Part shown: positions 1-37,480 of the stretch, piece after piece
How positions within the stretch are numbered: position 1 is the first letter of the stretch
How the letters are laid out: each line of letters begins with the position of its first letter
Assembly (NCBI GenBank): GCA_013339895.1
Contig: JABACO010000007.1
Coordinates: 6,498,953 to 6,562,952, forward strand
Direction: 5' to 3'
Origin: Ephydatia muelleri
Taxonomy: Eukaryota > Porifera > Demospongiae > Spongillida > Spongillidae
Length of the DNA stretch: 64,000 nt
Program-made: the position numbers and the translations under genes
The notes under the pieces: model-generated
Told to the model about the DNA's origin: nothing
What the model saw: only the letters and a program-made list of their open reading frames with translations
Databases searched by the model: none

Positions 1-55
1 CTTATTTGATTGGTTAGCTGGTGTACATGTGCAGAAGGACACTCTTGAAACTCAC

Positions 56-25704
<25,649 letters not shown>

Positions 25705-26384
25705 ACTCTTAAAAAGATCCTGATCAATCAAATATGCCGCCAAAGCGGTCACAATCGAGAGGGTTAATTGTAATACAGTAATTTTCTGTACCGGATATGT
25801 GACATATGCCTATCTTTGTATGATACATATTTGTATCATAACTGGTACAACCTGGAACTTATTCGTTCAGCACGACACATATGGTACAGATTGTTCTGTT
25901 ACATACGGAAACAGTTTGATATTTTGTACTACCATATATGCTAAAATATCATTACGCTACAAATGTATACTGTACAATATGATGTGCTTGTAAATATTAA
26001 TGGTACGTAATGTGGCTATGTACATTTGCAGGACACACCTCCTTGCTTTGGTTGCACGGTCGTAGTTGCGTGCTAATGAGACGTATTCATTCAGTGCGAG
26101 CCAGAAAAGTAATACAAGAGAGCATCTTGCTGTTTCAATTGCCATCAAATGAGAGAGATCGACATCACTGGTGGTGGTGGTTGAGAACGCGTTTGAATTA
26201 ATAGCAGCAGCAAATATTTTGCCTCGGAGGCTCTCGGTCAAAATGGAGAAGTTGTAGCGAAATGTCTGATGGTGCAGGCCCACCTTCGCTTAAACACTAC
26301 ATCAATCGATTGATCACACCATTTATTTATTATTTACTTATTTATTTTATTTTTTGCACCCCATAGTAGTACACACCTACCTAC
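25705..26384. other. Upstream flank of POLE, no gene identified
   Basis: The promoter of POLE should lie here, but I see no clear core element. A 108-codon minus-strand open frame (25957-26283) resembles nothing I know. Confidence 0.5.
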
Positions 26385-26655
26385 ATAAAGTCAATATTGC
26401 CAAAATGACGACGACCTAGCCAGTAAAGCCCTAGCATTGGCCTGACCAGGACAATGCTTAGCCTTCCATATAACCCAGACACCGCTGAAGACTTGGGACA
26501 AGCAGTTCGAGTGCATGGCGATCCGTGTCGAGGCAGAGATAATCTATATATTATCTCTGGTCGAGGCATCTGCTGGCTTCTTCTCCTCCACAACCATACG
26601 TCTCCACGGTTAAGGGGATACAAACCAGTTGCGGAGTTCGGTAGCCGACCCATCA
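26385..26655 (-). pseudogene. 3' fragment of a reverse-transcriptase element
   Basis: Reading leftward it contains CPKSSAVSGLYGRLSIVLVR, which matches the C-terminus of the retroelements at 46300 and 52124, in broken frames. It is cut off by an 80-bp palindrome. Confidence 0.8.
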
Positions 26656-26735
26656 TAGTCTCGTACCCAGACCCGACAGACGTAAGCATTATCGCATAAT
26701 GCTGCTTACGTCAGTCGGGTCTGGGTACGAGACTA
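26656..26735. mobile_element. 80-bp palindromic MITE with TAGTCTCGTACCCAGACCC ends
   Basis: TAGTCTCGTACCCAGACCCG at one end and its reverse complement at the other enclose a nearly perfect hairpin. A related copy lies at 41982-42038 and a single end at 48718-48738. Confidence 0.8.
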
Positions 26736-27039
26736 GACCCATCGCACTCAAAGTATCCTATGAATGCCATTTTGGTACTGTGCATCAGAACTAAAATCCA
26801 ACAGCACATGTATGTTTGTCTGGGCTGGGCTGAAATAGGTAAGGTGTAGTTCCTTCTGCAAACTTCTAACCAGTTTGCCAAAGTGAAGCTCCCCCAGTCG
26901 CGCCTAGCGTATACCTGTATATAGAGAATAATTATTTGTGAGCACAGGAACTTAAAATACCTTACGATGTACAGTCTATGCCTGTACAAAGGGCCAGTCC
27001 TACGGGGACATGATGCAAGTACCCTATGGCAGGGATGAC

Positions 27040-27435
27040 CCCACAATTTACTGAGGGGAGGGGCCAAACACATGGTATAATAGATTTTGTAACGGTTTGA
27101 CGTAGATGATGATACATACAATAGCAGCTGAAGTACGTTAACCCTAACAGCCATATGCTGCAATCTCTTATTGTAACTTGAAGACAGTTTTTGGGGGTGC
27201 GACCAGGGCCTCCTCCCTCCTCCCGCTTCTGTATGGGGACAAAAAGGATTATTACATCAATCTATGGGGACAAAATTAACATACAAGGACCAATCCTATA
27301 TATGGTGATGCATGTACAGAGAACCAAACATACGGGGACACAATGCATCATGTACAGAGAACAATTCTATGAAGACTTGATGTATCTGTGTGTACAAAGG
27401 ACCAACCCTATGGGGATAGGATGCACGTATAGAAG
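27040..27435. repeat. Degenerate tandem repeat with GGACCAATCCTAT
   Basis: Loose units of about 45 bp sharing TACAGAGAACCAA, CCAATCCTAT and GGGGACA. The pattern resumes after the inserted elements at 29243. Confidence 0.65.
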
Positions 27436-27436
27436 A

Positions 27437-27451
27437 CAGTGGCGGATCCAA

Positions 27452-27486
<35 letters not shown>

Positions 27487-29242
27487 GGGCGGATTTAGGG
27501 AGGGGGGGGGGGGGGGGCCAGGGGGTCCAGACCCCCCCTTTCCTATATGAAGAATGACGTATGCATACTGTAATCTATGCAGCGTTCTGCATGTTACCGT
27601 CCTTGGATTTGCAAGATTGCACATCGTTCTAGCCAAGCGGGGTCTATATCGATCTAATTAAATCCTCCTACATGTGTATTAAACGAAATATTTAATCGCG
27701 CGATCGATCGAATGGCGCAGGAATTGAGGTAAGCGATCAAAAGAAGTGAATGGGATGGATCTCAGATTCTTTTCCTCAGAAAACAGATAGCTATAGAGCT
27801 AAATAAACTAACAATACTAATATTATAGCAAAACATGCATGAGTCGTTTATAGACCGACATGTAGCTGGTGCTTGCTTGGCCACGTGCACGCTTCGGTCA
27901 CAAATTCACAAAAGCTTTGCGTCACGAATTTAATTGCTGAGCAGTAGGAACCATAGCATTGTGAAGAATGAACAGTTTTCTCGTCGCTATCCACGCAGGC
28001 TCTAGTAATCCGGATATCGCGTGATGTATATGTATTGGATATCACTGTGAATTTCATGCTAAATAAACGCAAAAGCAAAAAAGCGGCCCAGACCCCACTG
28101 GGGGAGCTATCAGCGCCCCCTTGCTGTCACGGGAGGGGGCATACCCACTCCCTTACCCTCCCCCCAGTTGTAAATATATTTATCAGACCCCCCCTTTCCC
28201 AAATCCTGGATCCGCCCCTGCGGGGGGTTGCAACCCCCCCCCCCCCCCCCCCTCCCCCTTCAAACCCGCAATGAATAATATTAACATTCACTAATAGGAA
28301 ATTCGGAACAAAAGAGAAGGATTCCTAAAGGCGCTTCCACACTAGCAAGGCTAAAAGGCTAACCGAATCGATCCGCCTTGCATTGCACATTAATTTTATT
28401 AATAATCATGCACGTGCACATGTAGTTATTAACCATTGATTGATCAATCTTTCTTACGTAAGCGCATGGTGCTTACTTGCGTAAGCAAGGTTTACAACTG
28501 TATTCTTTATATAAAATAACAAGCAACATAGCTTCTGTACTGATGTAACGGCGTGCGCGTGCCTCGTGTAACGGACCGCGATTTTGTCTTGTCTTGAACA
28601 CAAGCTTTCTGTGGCATTTTCTGTCAGTGCAGAAGGTTATACAATCTACTCTACGTGATTTAAAACGATCGCTATAGCGATTGCTTGTTCTGTGATAGCG
28701 GAATCAATTTTCTTTCGCTCGTATGCAACCATGCAAGAGGCGAAGGTAATGCTACAATAGAAAAGCAAGTGTTTTAGTCCAATTGCAGTTTGGTCGCATG
28801 CAACAAATTTTAACTTGTAACTTAAAAGTCTTCTCCAATACGGCAAAAATAAAGAAAGAGTACCTGTGGATGAAATCTGCATGCGAGCACATCCCAGAAA
28901 ACTGTTTCAAGCATCCGATTGTAATACACAGATCCAGCAATTCTTATAATCGTACATGTAAATTTCTGAATTATTTGATTCATGAAAAAAAAAAAACTAT
29001 TTCCCGTTTTTGCACGCAGTTTTATGTAGTGTTTTGAGCATGATATAATAAAAAAGCGTTGGCGTCTGGGGCGGAGCCCCAGACCCCGCTGGGGGGAGCT
29101 TACAGCGCTCCCCCAGGCCCCCTAGCTGGGCGGGCGGGGTTCCCCCTCCCGCACCCGCCCCTCTTTAATTAATCATTATTCATTAACAACCCCCCCCCCC
29201 CCCCCCCCCCCCCCCCTTTTCTGAAATCCTGGATCCACCCCT
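27437..29242. mobile_element. hAT-like non-autonomous element (outer), with nested copy
   Basis: The left end CAGTGGCGGATCCAAGG is followed by a run of about 40 G. The right end is a run of about 30 C, then CCTGGATCCACCCCTG. Such ends are typical of hAT-type elements in marine invertebrates. No transposase is seen. A 5-bp GAAGA flanks both sides. It is interrupted by a related element. Confidence 0.7.
27484..28220. mobile_element. hAT-like element nested in the G-run of the outer copy
   Basis: The ends are CAGGGGCGGATTTAGG and CCTGGATCCGCCCCTG. Near the right end it carries CAGACCCCACTGGGGGAGCT, also present in the outer copy near 29080, so the two belong to one family. Confidence 0.75.
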
Positions 29243-29633
29243 GGAAGACCAATCCTATGAGCACACGATGCATGTACAGAGGGCTAATCCTACAGGATGC
29301 TGCATATAGCTACACGTACTAAGTAATGTACATGTGAGTGCTCTATGTCATGTATCAAGAACCGCACAGAGAGGACTGAGTTGTTAGAAAAAATGCTTCA
29401 ACAGAGGATACGTTCAACAATGCAGAGGAAAACTCAGATAGTCAATACTGATATAAATTGCCAGCAGCCCAGTTAAATGGACGTGCATGTGACAATGTGT
29501 GGTGTGAGAGTGATCATCATCACGAGACTGGTTTATTGTGTGCCATGCACATGTACTGTACGTGAGTGTGGGAATACGATGGTGACTGTACAGGTCCATG
29601 CACACAACCATGCAAGTGAATATAAAAGTAGAG

Positions 29634-29689
29634 TGTGTGAGCCAGCGTGAGTGTGTGAGCCAGCGTGAGTGTGTGAGCCAGCGTGAGTG
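29634..29689. repeat. 18-bp tandem repeat
   Basis: Three copies of GTGTGAGCCAGCGTGAGT. Confidence 0.9.
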
Positions 29690-29756
29690 CATGTTCATGT
29701 ACTATGCGTGTGCTAAATCGTGTCAGAAATAACAGACCGAAGTCATTACAAGCGTA

Positions 29757-30240
29757 ACTGAGTGGGCGTGACAAGAATTTTTGCAAGGGTTAAGCCAAAT
29801 AGGAAGCTTTGACTAGAGATGATGCGAGTACGTAGCCGTATTGAATACTGCCCGTTGATTTGGTACGATCGTCTTGCGAAGCGAGAAGTCTTCTTCATTT
29901 AATTTACTGGTATAAGATCACTACCTGGATGAGGCAATACTAGTACTGTTTGCAAACGGCTAGCTTAATTTAAAGCGGAGAATGGGCGGAGAATGCTTGG
30001 TACAAAGAACGCAAGTTGCATACTAGTATATATGCGCAAATTGAGCGGGAAATGTGCATTAACTTTGCACAGCTGTATCTCCATAACGGATAAAGCGGTG
30101 AAAGTTAATGAACAGAACAGCGATAGGACACCTCTACGTATACGCACCGAATTTGAAACAATTAAGATGCTCCTACCTGAAGATGTGGCGGTTTTGAACC
30201 CCATAGGTTTTCGGGTCTCGTAACATCGGCACGAGTTTGC
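29757..30240. repeat. Dispersed repeat, inverted relative to 49500-50040
   Basis: About 480 bp (including GAGTGGGCGTGACAAGAATT and GCAAATTGAGCGGGAAATGT) recurs in opposite orientation at 49500-50040 with small indels. The function is unknown; it may be part of a larger element. Confidence 0.85.
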
Positions 30241-30535
30241 ATGTGCACAAAATTATAGATTCACATCAGCACATAGCACATTCGCACAAAATAAACCCAG
30301 GAATTGTAGAAACTGATAGTTTTCGTAGCAAACCTTATAATTTTCCATCTCGTCCAGAAATTGGTCATAATTAGGCTCGGATAAACAGTGAAGTCATTAG
30401 ATGGCATGCGGCAAGAATCGATAAGGTTTGCTACGAAAACTAATAGTTTCAGAATCTAAAATTTCCATGCATGCATGCAGGTGAATTTGCTGATGTGCAA
30501 ATGTGCTGATGTGCGAGCCGCTAGAGAAATGGTGC
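30241..30535. mobile_element. Fold-back element
   Basis: The arms around TAGTTTTCGTAGCAAACCTTA and its complement (30308-30345 and 30423-30455) extend outward as GATGTGC/GCACATC repeats. Related copies lie at 33283-33410, 49375-49505 and 50940-51095. Confidence 0.75.
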
Positions 30536-31340
30536 AAATGTTCTTGCAATAACTATAGTATGTGACCATGTGCAATACGTATAACACAGGCTATATAACA
30601 ACTATCAATTACCACTGTTTTGGGAACATCCTTTGACCTCCGATGTAGTGCTTCAAAAGCAAGAGGGAGGACGTATATGACAGAAAGATTAGTGACCTAG
30701 TACACAGCAATGGATGTATTCAAAACACATTATAGGAAATGCATGTTTGTCACACGGACCTAACCAAAGGTACAACATGTGATTAGCAACTCATGCAGTG
30801 AATAGAAGGTACACTGTACTAGGTAAATGCGACCTCGACCAGGGTATTACCTCCTTTAAACCTTGTTTCCATCCCAACAGAGCAACTGCTATCATCACCT
30901 CTGTATAAAAGGAGTTTGCAGCAAAAACCGCTCCATTGCAAATGGCTGACTTAAGGGCTGTGCTGGTTGTTGCAACACTACTTTGTGCCGTGTCTTGTTG
31001 CCTTGGCCTTCCCTGGGTGGACCCAAAGGCCATGGAGGAGAGTGAGTACTGGTGTGTTCCACAGGGCAGCCATGGCTACATCATTATAATTACCATGCAG
31101 GGATCGAGAGGGATGCAACGGATGAAGACAATTATGAAGTGGCATATGCCAGGACAAAGCAATGCGATGTCACAGTTAATTGTATAAGTAAAATAAACGG
31201 TATTACAGGATATTCAACTTCACCAACAACAGTACCCGCGGACGACCCCGATGCGTGCAATGCCATTATCAATGGCATTCGGAGGGAATTGGAAAAGCCA
31301 CGTAGTGATGTTACATGTGTTGTTACAGTTACAGCTAACT
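30300..31340. repeat. Segmental duplication unit with peptide B1 (paired with 50938-51800)
   Basis: The fold-back element, a shared 5' flank (CATCCTTTGACCTCCGATGT, GCTTCAAAAGCAAGAGGGAG) and the peptide gene recur in the same order at 50938-51800, where the gene is broken. Confidence 0.85.
30904..30910 (+). promoter_or_regulatory. TATA box of peptide B1
   Basis: TATAAAAGGAG lies 32 nt before the ATG, leaving only a very short 5' UTR. The same arrangement recurs at B3. Confidence 0.7.
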
Positions 31341-31348
31341 GCTGCTGA
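30942..31348 (+). CDS. small secreted six-cysteine peptide B1 (two exons, intact, 115 aa)
   Basis: Exon 1 is 30942-31041 and exon 2 is 31101-31348, split by a 59-bp GT-AG intron in phase 1. Residues 1-22 form a signal peptide (MADLRAVLVVATLLCAVSCC, then LG). An acidic segment follows (ERIERDATDEDNYEVAYA), then six cysteines at 55, 61, 86, 106, 114 and 115, ending ANCC. The A members end CxxC; this B type ends in adjacent cysteines. The mature domain hardly resembles A apart from cysteine order, while exon 1 is nearly the same. A TATA box lies 32 nt upstream of the ATG. Function is unknown. Confidence 0.8.
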
Positions 31349-31964
31349 AGTTGGACGAGATTTTGGTTCAACTTTCTGTAGTGTATCGTACATTTCCTGG
31401 ACATGCGCATTAATGTATATATGCTGTGTCATGCTCATGCGTACTATAGCGGTAGACATTAGTCATTGCTGTATGCACTATGGGGCCTGATCATACTGAC
31501 CGGACAGTATTTTTTTAGTCTTGAAGTAAAAGCAAATGTATACGAAATGCATTATGAATAATTAATTTTATCTCAAAACAGGAACTTTAAATGAGTCCTA
31601 ACTTTCTTCTCCCTAGGCTTGTAGGGGCATTATTAGCATCAAATTGATACTCTTTCTATTTACAACCAATGATATCTGGTTTTAAATGGAGGCTAAAGTG
31701 TTCAAAATTAGCACACATGTGCTCTTATGATAATAATAGTTTCGCACATATATATGAAAAGGGTCCATATACGCACACAAGCGAGCGCAATGTCGATCAG
31801 CTTTAGGTTCTGTTGTGACCCGTTTAAGAGTCATCGGCGCCGCATATACATGTACCCCTATCTTTTTACCAGCAGCAGTGGTGCGCTGTAATTGTCAAAG
31901 AGGAATACATAAGCACACACCTCGATCGCTTTTATAGACACCCCAGGGACCAGCAGCCTTTCCA
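31349..31964. other. 3' flank of peptide B1, no gene
   Basis: Partly repeated elsewhere: CAACCAATGATATCTGGTTT resembles 34880 and 38300. Nothing else is recognised. Confidence 0.5.
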
Positions 31965-33280
31965 GGCGCATGTGACATGCTAATAAAATCATGTGACAAG
32001 TTATTAATTGTACGACATGCCAATAAACTCATGTTGCAAGTTGATAAACTCATGTGACACGTTAATAAGGTGTGCAGTACCGTGAGCACAAATTAAACCG
32101 CCATACAATGCACATGCGAGAACACAAAGACCAATCACAACCCTGCCACTGCCAAGGTCTCCATGTATTTACACATACACTGTACATATATTCTACTATG
32201 AATTACTGAATCCCAGGGTACACGTAAAATACATGATCCGTGTCTTTCAACAATAAAATTTATAACAGTGGTGATAACATATAGCACCAGAGGCACAAAC
32301 TCTGTACCACTGTACACATACAACACGAGCAACTGGTATGGATGCAGAGGCTTCTTACAGTAGCTTGGACATCTGCTGACACAAATATCGAATGCTAAGT
32401 GTGTACTGCCGAACACAACATTGGCTGAACTATGTCACCTCATAGCCACTCCCCTGTGGCTGTACACAACAGTAACATCCATTGCCAATACACATCAAGC
32501 CAATCAGAAGCCCACACCATTGCTTCATTATAATTTGTCTTGTTGAGAGCTGCGGAAACTGACCACCGAGTTTTGACCAGGATTATACCCCGGTCCCCAG
32601 GTTAATTTGCACAGAAGTAGTACAAGGCAATGAATATAAATTGTGATTATCAATATTGCCATTACCACAAATGTTCCCAATAGCACGATCATGTGATTGC
32701 ATGAGATGTAGGGCATGGGTGTGGGGACATGGGTGCGTGGGGTGTAGGGACATGGGGTGTGGAGACATGGGTGCATGGGGTAGGGGACATGGGTGCATGT
32801 AATTTCTCGCTCAATACTCATACCAGGCATCAACAGCTAATTGTCAAGCGTGACAACGACTGTCTTCAAACCTCACCCCACATTCACCATCATGGGTAAT
32901 GACTTCAGTTAATGCACACACCATGGGTGCACCTACAGTGAAAAATTTACATTGACAGCTGTGCGTGTAACCTGCACATATCTCTCCATCTTCATGCTGT
33001 GCACGAATTGTACACTGCACTACGTGCTCAAATGTGTTTGCAGCACAACAGTATACCCGTGCTACGTGCACACACCCCTGGCTAAACTGTGACACTCTCA
33101 ATGTCACTCAGAAAGTGCTCACAACCAACACAAAGGTCCTCTATGTAGCCTCGTTTCTAATTAAGGCACTTAAATCTAAACAGGCTTACTAAAGAAACAG
33201 CAAGAGCACGATCAGGTCGCATATCCAAGATAAGTGGTGCAACAGGTCAGCTCAATGGATAACTACAAAAAAATACGGCT
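31965..33280. repeat. POLE-intron-like blocks in conserved order, copy 1
   Basis: Block 1 (31965-32420), a short 24-bp minisatellite (32708-32800), the TAATTTCTCGCTCAATACTC segment and block 2 (33120-33265) follow one another, as in POLE introns 6-3. No POLE exon is present. Confidence 0.8.
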
Positions 33281-33725
33281 CAGAGGTCATGCACAAAAAT
33301 ATAGATTCACGATCACATACAGTAGTGGCTCGCACATCAGTACATCAGCACATTCGCACAGCAGCTAAATTCACCTGGAATTGTAGAAACTGTTAGTTTT
33401 CTAATGTGCTGAGCTACTGTAGAGATAACCAGCAAATGTTCTTGCAATAACTAGTATGTAAAAACAATAGTGTTATGGGAACATCCTTTGACCTCAGATA
33501 GTGCAAGAGTGACAGAGGGACAAGTACCTAACCAAAGGTACAGCATGTGATTAGCAACTCATGTGCAGTGAATAGGAGGTACACTGTACCTAGGTACATG
33601 CATAGAATGATCTGAATCAAGTTCAACCAGGGCAATTAACTCCATTAGACCTTGTTTCCCTCCCAACAGAAACACATTTCAAGGGTCACGAATGATGCAA
33701 ACATGCTTACAACTGCTATCCCCTC

Positions 33726-33732
33726 TATAAAA
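33726..33732 (+). promoter_or_regulatory. TATA box of peptide B2
   Basis: CTCTATAAAAAG lies about 53 nt before the ATG, in a flank shared with A1. Confidence 0.7.
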
Positions 33733-33784
33733 AGCAGGACAGTGACATACGAATAGTTTGCAATTTAAAACCATTCCATTGCAA

Positions 33785-34146
33785 ATGGCCGTTGTAAGGA
33801 CTGTCCTGCTCATTGCAACACTACTTTGGGCCGTGTCTTGTTGCCTTGGCCTTCCCTGGGTGGACTCAGATGACACACTGGAGGCCATAGAGGAGAGTAA
33901 GTACTGGTGTGTTTCACAGGGCAGCCATGGCTACAACATTGTAATCACCATGCAGGGATTGAGAGGGACACCAGCGGGACAAAGCAGTGCTCCGTCACAA
34001 CTACTTGTATAACTTCAGGACAGTCCGGTATATCTGCATTGACACAAATAACAGTACCAGAGGATGACCCCGATGCCTGCAATGCTATGATCAATAACAT
34101 TCGGAGGGAAAATCCAGGTTGTGACGTTACATCAGACTGCTGCTGA
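33785..34146 (+). CDS. small secreted six-cysteine peptide B2 (two exons, intact, 100 aa)
   Basis: Exon 1 is 33785-33896 and exon 2 is 33956-34146, separated by a 59-bp intron. The signal peptide MAVVRTVLLIATLLWAVSCC is nearly identical to A1 and A3, followed by LPWVDSDDTLEAIEE. The mature part is B type, with cysteines at 49, 55, 79, 93, 99 and 100 and a DDPDACNAMINNIRR core shared with B1. An AATAAA signal lies about 30 nt after the stop (34174-34179). The promoter and exon 1 resemble A1, but exon 2 resembles B1, so promoter/leader and mature parts have different affinities. Confidence 0.8.
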
Positions 34147-34173
34147 GATGAAATCCTGCAGAGTTACTGTGTA

Positions 34174-34179
34174 AATAAA
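34174..34179 (+). terminator. Polyadenylation signal of peptide B2
   Basis: AATAAA about 30 nt after the B2 stop codon. Confidence 0.5.
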
Positions 34180-34271
34180 CTTCCAACACTGATGTTGAGT
34201 GTGTAGTTTCAAAAGAAAATGGGCTTTTGATTTAGGAATGATCTAATTAAAGTGGCCAGCATCAAATGCAT

Positions 34272-35400
34272 AGCTATTGCTACGGGATAGCGTGGGATGT
34301 AATGTACATTGCATGCAGGAGGTTCAAAGAACCAACAATTGTGCACGTACTGTGTAATATGCCATAATGACAAGAAAAATCCGGTGGTTCTCTGTAAGGT
34401 ACAGACACGTCACACCATTACACTGTACGTTGCACAGGGTAAGGAGGTGACATACACTGTATGTTTGTACCTTTGTGCATGCACCAGTAGCCCACACGGA
34501 CACTGCACATGCTATCAAACGCACAAATGCAAGTATAGCTTGTTTTTGAAACAGGAAGAGTATGACAGTACTATACTCCTGTACTTGTCCAGCATTAATA
34601 AAACATGTACATTCACATGTACGTGTACATTTGTGTTCACAGACCACACACTCCATACAAACCACACACACACACACCACACTCCACACAAACCACGCAC
34701 ACATAGCATGTAAGTACAAAGTGCATATGCCATGTAGCACACAAAACACAGGGCCAATCCATATCATTTCAACCTATAGTTGGAATGGTCTACGAAACAT
34801 GTCTCAAAATAGACATTGCCAAGTCCTCACTTTCTTCTCACTGGGCATTTCTGGCATCAAATCGATGCTCTTTTTTTTTACAACCAATGATATTTGGTTT
34901 TTGAAGGAGGCTAAAGTGTTCAAAATCGTGTTTAAAGCACAGTTTGCAAAGTTGAGGTCACTTGCAGAGTGAACTCAACCTTTTTATTGTGCATAATTGT
35001 AGACAACCATGGTTTAAATGTTTTATTAAAATTAAAAAGTTCAAGGATCTGGGAACTACAAGCAATTAAACCAGAAGATGCCCTTTGTTTTCCATTTATT
35101 AGAAGTATGTGTAGGTCACAAGAGGTATCACTGTGACTATCAAAACTGTGGCTTTTGGTATAGATGTTTGTATTCTATCTTCGAGTTTTACCGGCAGCAG
35201 TGGTTGCAGTACACCCATCTCTCTCAATCCAAAGCAGAGATCTAGTGCGCTGCAATTGTCAACAAGAAATACGTAAGCACAAACCTCAAGTCACTTTTAT
35301 AGACACCCAAGCGCCAGCAGCCTTTTTCAGGCTCATGCGACATGCTAATAAACGCAAGTGACATTTAAACAAACTCATGTGACGAGTTAATAACGGCTAT
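34272..35400. repeat. Segmental duplication unit (paired with 37640-38800)
   Basis: Downstream of B2 this stretch (TAGCTATTGCTACGGGATAG, GTTTTTGAAACAGGAAGAGT, GGCGACGAGT-type block 1 start) recurs at 37640-38800 with more than 90% identity by eye. It contains short CA runs. No gene is recognised. Confidence 0.85.
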
Positions 35401-35639
35401 GCTGTCTTTCGGCACGCCCAACCGGCTTCTTCAATTCGCTGTAGTTTCAGGCTAAAAGTACAGATTTATTCTACGCAGTTTTCATGCATAATTTTTATCA
35501 GAATGTCTATCTTTCTACTTTACAATCATTGTAGTTACGAAAAGCAATCAAAATATTATAACAAAATCAAGATATAGCAGCTTTCAGTTGCTGTCATTTT
35601 GCTTTGCGGTTGATGTTTTGGGGGAGGATCCGATATGGC

Positions 35640-37195
35640 TGACACTTCGCAATGTTGTTCTCATAAAAAGGCAGCATGTAGTAGATGCAATTCTGGTATC
35701 TGCAGTGCCTGCTGTAAGTGTTCTAAATGTTAAGGCGTTCACGGAAGAATAGTGAGATGAGTCCTAATGAGCCTGAACTTTCTGGCCTACATATGTAGGC
35801 GATGCGGTACCCGAAGAAGGACTTTCAGCTAAGCCAGCTGATCAGATTGCTTCCAGATTGAACATTAAATTTTGAACATTTACAAACCCATGGGTCTTGA
35901 GGAGGCATATGGTGATTATAATGCTCAATCCTTGAAGGCAAGAATGAAGGTGAGCAGCATGTGGAGTGAGCCTTATTGCTTATTATCACACTGAAGCAGC
36001 AGCCGATAAAGACGTTTGTGATTCACATTTTGCTCACCATCAATCAAGAGTTGAGAACTACATTTCTGTAGGAGAAGTTGGAAGAAAATATCTACCCTTG
36101 CAGTTGCACTAAGCACAAAATGTGTCAAGAATACCATAGTACTCCTAGTCAAACCAAGGTACGATTCACCGTTTATGGCAACCAAAGTAGCCCTATTAAT
36201 GGCATCTCTACCTTTTTAGCACAATCATCACTCCACAAATCCTACGGTTTCATTTTTCCACAACTTAGGGCAGGCTGTACCATCTCTCATTAGGAAATTA
36301 ACCACTGCATCCTATTCTTCTTATGAGCTTGACCGACTTGGTAATCCAGGTGTTGATTTTAGTGGGTACAAAGTTCTATTTCACAATATGGGTTCTGAGA
36401 GGGATGCTATGCACTAAGCTCACACACTCCTAACACTCACATTCCAATGAACTGTGGTCACATCTCTGCTGAACTCTTGTGAGGCTCCACCGACTGGCTC
36501 ATGTGGCAGTACAATAGGCTGATCATGTGATCCACCCTGAACCAAGGCACGTTCGCGTATAGTAGTAGACCTGTTAAGAAGAGTAACGGCAACTAAAAAT
36601 GGAGGATTGCACCAAAATGAAGACAATTAAAGAGATTTGCAGCATTTTCCCACAATGTGAGTTCTGCTACCGTCATTTTAACACTGTTTTATTGTAAAGA
36701 GAAACACAGATGTAGAGGTTCTAAAAGGCAAGGCAATGCCCTTAGTACAGCATTTCACAGTGGATGGTCAATCAGTAGCCATGATTACAGCTGTAAGAAT
36801 AGAGGTCCAAGTGTTGCAGTATGCCTCATTTGAGGGAAATTTTTATTAAGGCTGGGCACATTTTGGAAAGAATCAGCATCCACATCTGAGCAGAAGAGTT
36901 GAAGAATTCAATGCTGGAAGGAAGATTTAGGACAGGCTGTACATGTAGAGGGAAGCACAATTAAAAGCAGTCATAAGGTGTTCGCATGCAGAGGCTGTGG
37001 AAGCCAGACTTGTTGCTCAATATACAGATGGACATTGTTGCTATCAGAAGTCCAAGTTTGTTGGCCAAATTAGAGTGGTGTATCAAAAGACAGGTCAACG
37101 TAGGGACCCAGCCGAACAAAAAGAGAGAAAAATAGAGGACGGAGTTCAGATTGTACTAATATACTTAATGATGTTGCATGCTAATAAACTCGAGT
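35640..37195 (+). pseudogene. Decayed coding region of unknown family
   Basis: It starts with a short cysteine-rich frame (MADTSQCCSHKKAACSRCNS, stop after CSKC). Short frames follow that look protein-like: MGLEEAYGDYNAQSLKARMK then GTGAGC near 35890-35950; KLEENIYPCSCTKHKMCQEY near 36075; and YSSYELDRLGNPGVDFSGYK near 36310. They are separated by stops and shifts. This may be a degenerate transposon gene with introns. No function can be assigned. Confidence 0.4.
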
Positions 37196-37478
37196 AACAA
37201 GTTGATAAACTCATGTGACACGTTAATAAGGTGTGCAGTACCGTGAACACAGATTAAACCACCATACAATGACAATTAATACGAAGACCAATCACAACCC
37301 TGTCACTGCCAAGGTCTCCATGTATTTACACATATATTCTATTATGGTACACATTCCCAGGGTACACATAAAATACATTATCCATGTCTTTCAACAATGA
37401 AGTTTATAACAGTGGTGGTAATTTATAGCACCAGATACACAAACTCTGTACCACTGTACACCTACAACACGAGCCTGC
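37175..37478. repeat. Dispersed block 1, tandem partner of 38800-39110
   Basis: Near-identical to 38800-39110 (AAGGTGTGCAGTACCGTGAA, TCTTTCAACAATGAAGTTTA). It ends at ACACGAGCC, where the B2 fragment begins. Confidence 0.9.
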
Positions 37479-37480
37479 AG

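Noticed and set aside
25957..26283. 108-codon minus-strand frame upstream of POLE
   Set aside because: No recognisable domain, no splice context linking it to POLE, and the length is unremarkable for this composition.
27367..27636. Polyproline frame
   Set aside because: Translation of the C/G homopolymer ends of hAT-like elements.
36420..36626. Minus-strand frame with HALVQGGSHDQPIVLPHEP-like sequence
   Set aside because: Short, no recognisable family; opposite a decayed plus-strand region.
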